From: Adineta steineri
Lineage: Eukaryota; Rotifera; Eurotatoria; Adinetida; Adinetidae
DNA: 64,000 bases
NCBI GenBank assembly: GCA_905250115.1
Contig: CAJNOI010000249.1
Span: 32,260 to 96,259, forward strand
Direction of reading: 5' to 3'
This document shows, piece after piece, positions 58,179-64,000 of the stretch. The notes under the pieces are model-generated. The model saw nothing but the letters and a program-made list of their open reading frames with translations. It was not told the origin of the DNA and made no database searches. Within the stretch, counting starts at the first letter, position 1. Every line of letters starts with the position of its first letter. Made by a program: the position numbers and the translations under genes.

Positions 58179-59135
58179 ATGGAAAATCCAATGTTTGAAT
58201 ATACAAAAGTTATTAAACCTTTAAAGATTAATTCTAAATGTCCTCCTAAGCCGAATGAAGATGCACCACGTATTCGTTACAAAACCTACCGGAATGATAA
58301 TTTCACAATTGCCAATCATCTTGAAACATATCAAGTTCACACATTCCACTTAGATGGTGTTAATCATTTTTTCTCCCATTCGGTCGAACTTGACAAGTCT
58401 GAAACTTCATCACTCGACAAAATTAGTATATTACGTAGTATTTGTATGACACTTTGTTTACGTTACCGTGAACAACGTGTAGCAGTTAAAATACGTCATG
58501 AACTTGCTCAAAATCTAATCGTTCAAACATACAATAAAAAACCCGAATTCATTCAGAAATTATTTTCGAAAACAATCGAAGGTGAAGCATTACGAACATC
58601 AGTACGTGCAATGCATCGGTCATTATACAGTCCAGGATTATTTCGACGAAAGCGTCGTGCATGTTATATGACTACGGGTCAAGAATTTATTAATGTTATG
58701 GAAAAAGATGGAGGTATGATACCGGATGATGAACAATGTAAAAAAAATCAAGAATTACAAGATAAAGAGATAAGAAAACGAAAAGAAATGGCATTTCATT
58801 CTAGTCCAGAATTTACATATACTTTATTGCCCGATGGAGTTCTTCATATTTCACGAGCAGATACTGCACTACGTAATATGGCATCGAAACATGTTTTACA
58901 AGCATCATGTGAACCAGAAGTCATCTACGCAGGAACATGTCGATTCGAAAGAAGAGGAGACGTCATTTTTCTTGTTATGGATAATGATTCAGGAACATAT
59001 ACACCAAAAAATAATCAAGATGAATTAGCACGATTAAAAAATTTACTTGAATGGAATTTTCGTGGATTAAAAGTAGATGCAAAGACATATGTACCACCTG
59101 GAATGGATGACAATGATGAAGAAGAAAATACCTGA
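58179..59135 (+). CDS. Unrecognised 318-aa protein
   Basis: A single open exon. An in-frame TAG lies just before IS-MENP, so 58179 is the start unless TTTAG is a splice acceptor. It is soluble, basic in the middle (SPGLFRRKRRACYMTTG, RKRKEM) and acidic at the end (DDNDEEEN). The C-terminal part (HISRADTALRNMASKH, PEVIYAGTCRFERRGDVIFL, MDNDSGTY, ARLKNLLEWNFRGLKV) reads like a conserved compact domain. A 'GTCRFE...D..SGTY.P..' pattern occurs in some microbial proteins of unknown function, but I cannot name the family. No signal peptide and no membrane segment. Confidence 0.7.
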   Translation: MENPMFEYTKVIKPLKINSKCPPKPNEDAPRIRYKTYRNDNFTIANHLETYQVHTFHLDGVNHFFSHSVELDKSETSSLDKISILRSICMTLCLRYREQRVAVKIRHELAQNLIVQTYNKKPEFIQKLFSKTIEGEALRTSVRAMHRSLYSPGLFRRKRRACYMTTGQEFINVMEKDGGMIPDDEQCKKNQELQDKEIRKRKEMAFHSSPEFTYTLLPDGVLHISRADTALRNMASKHVLQASCEPEVIYAGTCRFERRGDVIFLVMDNDSGTYTPKNNQDELARLKNLLEWNFRGLKVDAKTYVPPGMDDNDEEENT

Positions 59136-59280
59136 CGTTATTGTACTTAAAGACGAGTGAAGTCAATTTATCTTATAATAAAAAGAACTAGTATTTATTT
59201 ATTTTTTATATAAATTTCTAAATAAAGGGTTTAGCTAATTGTTAAATGGCAAAGAAAACGGTCGATATTGCCTGTACCTA

Positions 59281-59302
59281 AACACCCACACCCACGCCCA
59301 CA
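59281..59302. repeat. Telomere-like half element
   Basis: AACACCCACACCCACGCCCA with no left arm; it lies just 3' of the minus-strand gene at 59327. Confidence 0.7.
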
Positions 59303-59326
59303 ATTTTATTTCTGTAAACATTAATT

Positions 59327-60017
59327 TTAGAGTGTAACACATAAATTATCCATTGTAAAATGTTTCGCACCACAACACCAAAAACAAACTGAATTTAAAT
59401 TTATAGTATCGATGTCAGACCAATTCAGTTCAATAAAGGTTGTGTTTTGCATAAATAATTGTACTGATTTTGTATACAAAGTAGTACCTTCTCTTGTACC
59501 GGTCATTTCCAGTGTAATGTTATCATACCAGACTGCACATGAATAAAATGAGTTTATTGTAAATGTCTTTGTAGTTGCATTTGTAATAACTATATCATTA
59601 CCAAATGTATCATAGGCAAGATTTGGAGGACTGACAACACCCGTTGTATATCCAGTACCAGAACTAGAGTTTAAACCATTCAAAGCCATACCATTTCCCC
59701 AATTTAAACCACCGTAACCATTTGGTATCGGAATTCCTGATGCATTTATATTTTTTATATCATCAAAAGTTATTAATGATGATGGTTCTCGACAAGCTAC
59801 AAATGAAAATCAAATGAACTGATTTTTTGTTATTGTTATAAATTTTATTTATAAAAAACAACAAGACGAAAGGGTGTGGGTGTGGGTCAAGTGAATACCC
59901 ACACTCACACTATAAAACAAATAATATTGTAATATTCTTACTTGATGTTATACTCCAAGGCAATTGGACGCTAAAAGCCGAGAAGAATAGGACAACAATG
60001 ATAACGATAGCAAACAT
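59327..60017 (-). CDS. Small secreted protein, possibly sugar-binding
   Basis: Two exons (60017-59942 and 59796-59327, phase 1) give 181 aa. The signal peptide is MFAIVIIVVLFFSAFS. The mature part starts ACREPSSLITFDDI after a short linker, then IPNGYGGLNWGNGMALNG, GYTTGVVSPPNLAY, FTINSFYSCAVW, TFIELNWSDIDTI and HFTMDNLCVTL. The pattern 'FDD...YGGLNWGN...GVVSPPN.A.N..G...F.MDN' matches a domain I associate with secreted fungal and oomycete proteins; its fold resembles a carbohydrate-binding sandwich. Function unknown; horizontal acquisition is plausible. A telomere-like hairpin lies inside the intron. Confidence 0.75.
59868..59911. repeat. Telomere-like hairpin in the small secreted gene intron
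   Basis: AAAGGGTGTGGGTGTGGGTC and TACCCACACTCACACT; one of the tightest loops. Confidence 0.8.
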
Positions 60018-60690
60018 GAGTGATTTTTTGTATTACGAATAAGTGATATGAAGCATTGAAGGACCGTTTAAGTAATTCGATCTCAATCGATACTGAGAGC
60101 TAATAGCAGATGGAGCCCGATCATACTGTCAATGCTAAAAACGAAAAGGTGACGATGTTTTTTTATAATGTAGATTGGTAGTAATGATTTGCACTATTTT
60201 TTTTTCAAACGTTATTAAAAATAATTATTTTCTTCTTATTCAAATCGAAAGACAGATGTAGAAATAATCTCATTATGTTCACCATTTGAATTTCACATTC
60301 TTGTAAAATGATTTAGTTTTCCTTGACAATAAACACAATTATAATTCTTTCTAGTGACAAAACAAATATTCATTTTATCACATCATAAAGCAAAATTTTG
60401 ATTTCTTTTTTATTCCATTTAGCTTTGTAACAATAATAAGATGACATTAAGATTTCGTTTTGTTAAGCCATATTGAAAATGATCAGAACAAGATGAAAAA
60501 GAGGGTGCGTGTGTGGGTGTAGGGATATCTGCAAAATAATACACTCACACCTTCAGGATATTATCTTACTGCTTGTTTATGAAGAATATCTAAATCTTCT
60601 ATTCTAATCGACAATCATTGCAGTTCTCTTTATGAAAAAAAACAACGAAGAAATATTTATTTTATTAAAAGTTTCATTATTGAAGTTTAT
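60018..60690. other. Gene-free spacer
   Basis: Only the hairpin at 60500-60559 stands out. Confidence 0.5.
60500..60559. repeat. Telomere-like hairpin, 60.5 kb
   Basis: AGAGGGTGCGTGTGTGGGTG and ACACTCACACCTTCAGGAT. Confidence 0.75.
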
Positions 60691-63600
60691 TTAATTATAA
60701 TTGTCAAGTAATTCGTCAGAAGCTTCCTCTAATTCAATTTGCACTATATTTGCTGATGATCTTTGAACACTTTTAACTTGAAATATTGAAAATGGTAATA
60801 TTAAAACTTCTTCCTCATTCAATACTCGTTCTGATATTGTTTCAATATTTAAAGCCGTTTCACAATTTCTAATAATATAAGTACAAAGTACAGAAATATG
60901 AATTGCTTGTTTATCAGGTGTTTTTCTTAGACAATTTTCTTCTTTACAACCACTAAATGCTTCAGCAATTTCTTTGGATTTTGATGTTGATAACAATGAT
61001 TTATTCATTATTTTTGAATGCACGATATATTTTTCTAAATTTTCTTCAGTTACTACCAGTCCACGGTATGTTTTTCCACAATATCGATATTTAGTAAAAC
61101 TTTTATCATACATAATTATAGCAATAGTTTTCACAAGAGATTTAATTATAGCATAATCCACATGAATATCCACACTGAATGGATCAAAGAAATCAATACC
61201 ATGTTGAGCGATATATTCATTATAATATTTATGAAAACTAGTTGTACTTGTATAAACTTTAATAATATAAACTGGATCGCATGTTTCTTTCATTTGTGTG
61301 AAATATTGTTTTGAAATTTGTTTTATATGATTTGAAAGAGTTAACGTATTAATATAAGCATACATATGCTCTACCAGTTCTTTATAAACTTCGTCAATCT
61401 CACAATCTCTATATGCTTGTAACTGGTTCAACTTTTCTCTAAGATAATTTCGTTTTTTATGAGGACTTCGAGAAGTAGTCATCCATTCAATATAAATATC
61501 ATTACTGGAAAAATGATCCTGTTGATCGTCATCTAAATTGATTCGAAATAAATCCTTTGTACTTTGTGTTCGAGCTTCTTCATAAGCTGTTAACTCATAC
61601 GGCCAATTACGTATAGATCGTGATGCACCTGCTTTAAGAAGTAATTGAACAATTTCATTATGACCATTGTAAGATGCTATATGCAACGCGGTGCTTTCAT
61701 TCACCACACGTCCATTTAAAATCTTAAAGTTGATGTTTCGAAGATATTCTTTCACTTTATTAATGTCATTTTCTTTGCATGATTTATACAAATCCTCAGC
61801 AGTATGAGTATATTTCTAAAATCAAAAGTGAAGAGTGTATCTATGTTTTGTTTTGTGTAAAATATCACTTACAACTGGTTGTAGAATTTGATCATTCGAG
61901 TTGTTGTTTGCCTTGAAAGAACTGGATAAGGTCCGTGTTTGTGTATATTGAATATCTCTAATTTCATTTGCTAATGAATCGTTCAATTCATTAATATTTT
62001 TACGAATTACAGATGATGAATATTTTTCAAGAATAAACTTCAAAAAAGGTTCATTTGGACAATATTGTTTTTCATTTTCAATTACAATTGGTACAATATT
62101 TACTTGATTTTTATAAGCAAGAATTAATTCTGGTTGATATTCAGTGTAACCATCGGTTAAACAAACAATCATACATTTACATGTTAAGATTTGGTTTTCT
62201 TTTTCCATATCATTATTGCATTCACTTAAAATTAATATATTGTAATGAACTTTTTCTAAATGACGTATTATATGCCTGGCGAGTTCGATATTGCTACAGC
62301 TTAGTACGACTTCATTCTTAACGGAAGAACAAAATCCCGGTGGTCTAATAATCTCTGTGAAATCAGCCAAGTGGCACTTATCAGGTAGACACATACATTC
62401 AAATAAGCTGAGTTCTTGGTTTGTATTATAGTACAGCCATTGATTATCTAAAGAAGTTATAACATTGATGTTTTCTTCCAAAATTCGTAAAGAATATCTA
62501 CCTTTTATCGTATTCTCTTGGTATTCAATATAGTTCATATACTTATGATTTTTTTGTAATATTCTTTGAGCATCTGGTTTTGTCGATAGAAGCGCAAGAA
62601 TTTCGCATATAATATCGGAGTCAGATTCGATTAAATCAACTAATTCATTAATTTTATCTAGTCTAATGATTGCATCTTTAATTGAATCACAATGAGATGC
62701 TTTCTTTAATGCTCGTAAAAATTTATCCGTTTCTCCCGGTCTGATATATCCAGGCCATGTTATTGGATGTTGACTTTTAATATTTTGAAAACATTCCAAT
62801 ATAATTTCATCATAAACATGACTTCCCTCATGTGTTGATACAATAATTAAATAACATATATTCATTTTTATTAAATAGTCCTCAACATTTCCATATAGTT
62901 TATGAAGTTCATCAATAGCAGTACTAACTGTAATTATCATTTTCTCGTCATCATGATCAAGATTTGTAAAGAAATATTCTATAATTGTATGAATTGAAAT
63001 TGTTTCATCATTTGTCCATGTTGATACTAATGCTTTATGAAATTTTTCGCAAGAAATAATAAGTAATAACGATTGATAGTATATTTTATCATATTTAAAG
63101 TGTTGAGAAAAATGCTTTGTGATAAAACAAACACTTCCCATAACACAATGTATTGTATCTGATGTCCATTCATTTAAATCTTTCATTTGTGAAAGAATAT
63201 ATTGACGACATATCAATGCAAGTTTTTCATATTCATTTATATGATAATATGGTATGTATGTTAAATAAAATAAAAATGATCCACGCAATCCTAAATTATT
63301 TGGTAGATTATATATTTGTTTAATAATACATTCTGATATGATTTTTCTTGGCTCAAAATAGGTATAATCCAAGTCGTTGCGTTGTTTTCTGACAACATGT
63401 TGATAATGAACAACGATATCTAACCATAAACAAATAATTGGAGTTAATAATGAATCAGTTATATTTTGAATAAGGTGTAAAAGACATTCTGTTAAATTAT
63501 TTGATTGAAATGTATATTTAAAAAATACATCATAAAATTTCTTTTTTGTCTCGTAATAAATATATTTATTATGCATGATTTTGATAGTTAATAATCCAAT

Positions 63601-63942
63601 ATTATATAAATGATCATATTCCAAAAATTTTAAATTACTTAAATTTGATAATAAATGTAATGCTAATTTTGTAATTATCAGAAATACTGTCGGATGTTTA
63701 ATGTCTATAAATAGTATAGCAAAATGTTGATCATCAAATTTCAAACATGCATTAACAATTTCAATTGTTTCTTGAAAATTATTATTTAATATGTATTCTA
63801 TACCATCATCAATGCATGAACAGTGTAAAATAGGAATAAATATTGTGTTTTTTCCTTCTTTTATTTTGCATAAACAATGATTGTTCGATCTTGACGACAC
63901 AAGATGTAACAAATTATCAAGCTGTTTCTCGATAATTTCCAT
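60691..63942 (-). CDS. TIR-like / ankyrin / ADP-ribosyltransferase fusion protein
   Basis: Two exons (63942-61873 and 61815-60691, phase 0) give 1064 aa. Residues 1 to about 530 are helical, possibly ARM-like. About 540-665 is TIR-like: VVLSCSNIELARHII, CKCMIVCLTDGYTEYQPELI and KNQVNIVPIVIE. Glu605 (QPELILA) aligns with the catalytic Glu of the SARM1 NADase (WVHKEIV, with NIVPII downstream). Ankyrin repeats occupy about 700-770 (STALHIASYNGHNEIVQLLL). The C-terminal ART domain keeps TYRGL (Arg941), LSTS (Ser966) and NEEEVLIL (Glu1024 and Glu1026), the R-S-E triad of arginine ART enzymes. There is no signal peptide. It would therefore pair a possible NAD+-cleaving unit with an NAD+-using transferase. 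ART and ankyrin are firm, TIR probable, ARM speculative. Confidence 0.8.
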
Positions 63943-64000
63943 ATATATATTTGAATTAATTTATCGTTTGCTCTATATTAATAGAAAACATATAGCTAAT

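Overview
The window looks like nuclear DNA of a small invertebrate, most probably a bdelloid rotifer (Adineta/Rotaria/Philodina type). It is AT-rich, with short GT-AG introns and many single-exon receptor genes. It carries families that, from general knowledge, are greatly expanded in bdelloids: NHL-propeller ectodomain proteins, ADP-ribosyltransferase (ART) genes with TPR or ankyrin repeats, and rhodopsin-like receptors. About 30 short hairpins built of degenerate TGTGGG/CCCACA units, matching the bdelloid telomere motif as I recall it, also fit, as does a Penelope-type reverse transcriptase fragment. Species is an inference. Exon models were built by hand from splice signals and reading phase.

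Layout. 0-22.3 kb: an array of five related cell-surface or secreted genes. Two (52-3222 and 4411-7210) are type II membrane proteins with a Ser/Thr stalk and a six-blade NHL propeller. Two (10144-12380 and 15416-18007) have a signal peptide, a Cys-rich domain, a Thr stalk and a beta-sandwich-like C-terminal domain. One (20279-22327) is a chimera with the N-terminal half of the second type and the propeller of the first. An antisense NHL pseudogene lies at 18.8-19.6 kb. Embedded on the minus strand are a short-form tRNase Z (8378-9322) and a HAD-family phosphatase (13078-13832).

24-35 kb: four rhodopsin-like receptors, two of them a tandem duplication (26.2-27.2 and 30.7-31.7 kb). 35-38.5 kb: gene-free, with a 368-bp foldback element inserted beside a telomere-like hairpin and a degenerate minisatellite. 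38.6-45.9 kb: a 1096-aa ART-TPR protein and a 964-aa double GT4 glycosyltransferase, both intronless. 46-50.6 kb: two more receptors. 51.4-53.3 kb: a head-to-head pair, a SPRY-like gene and a B-box/coiled-coil gene. 54-57.6 kb: a secreted Cys-rich protein, a Penelope-type RT fragment and a degenerate secreted-protein pseudogene. 58-60 kb: an unrecognised protein and a small secreted protein. 60.7-63.9 kb: a 1064-aa protein with a helical N-terminal region, a TIR-like domain, ankyrin repeats and an ART domain.

Themes: (1) surface proteins assembled from symmetric phase 1-1 exons, with one visible case of domain swapping through an intron; (2) two large NAD-linked proteins, one combining a SARM1-like TIR region with an ART domain, the best candidate here for an undescribed system; (3) a dense scatter of telomere-like hairpins and small inverted-repeat elements.
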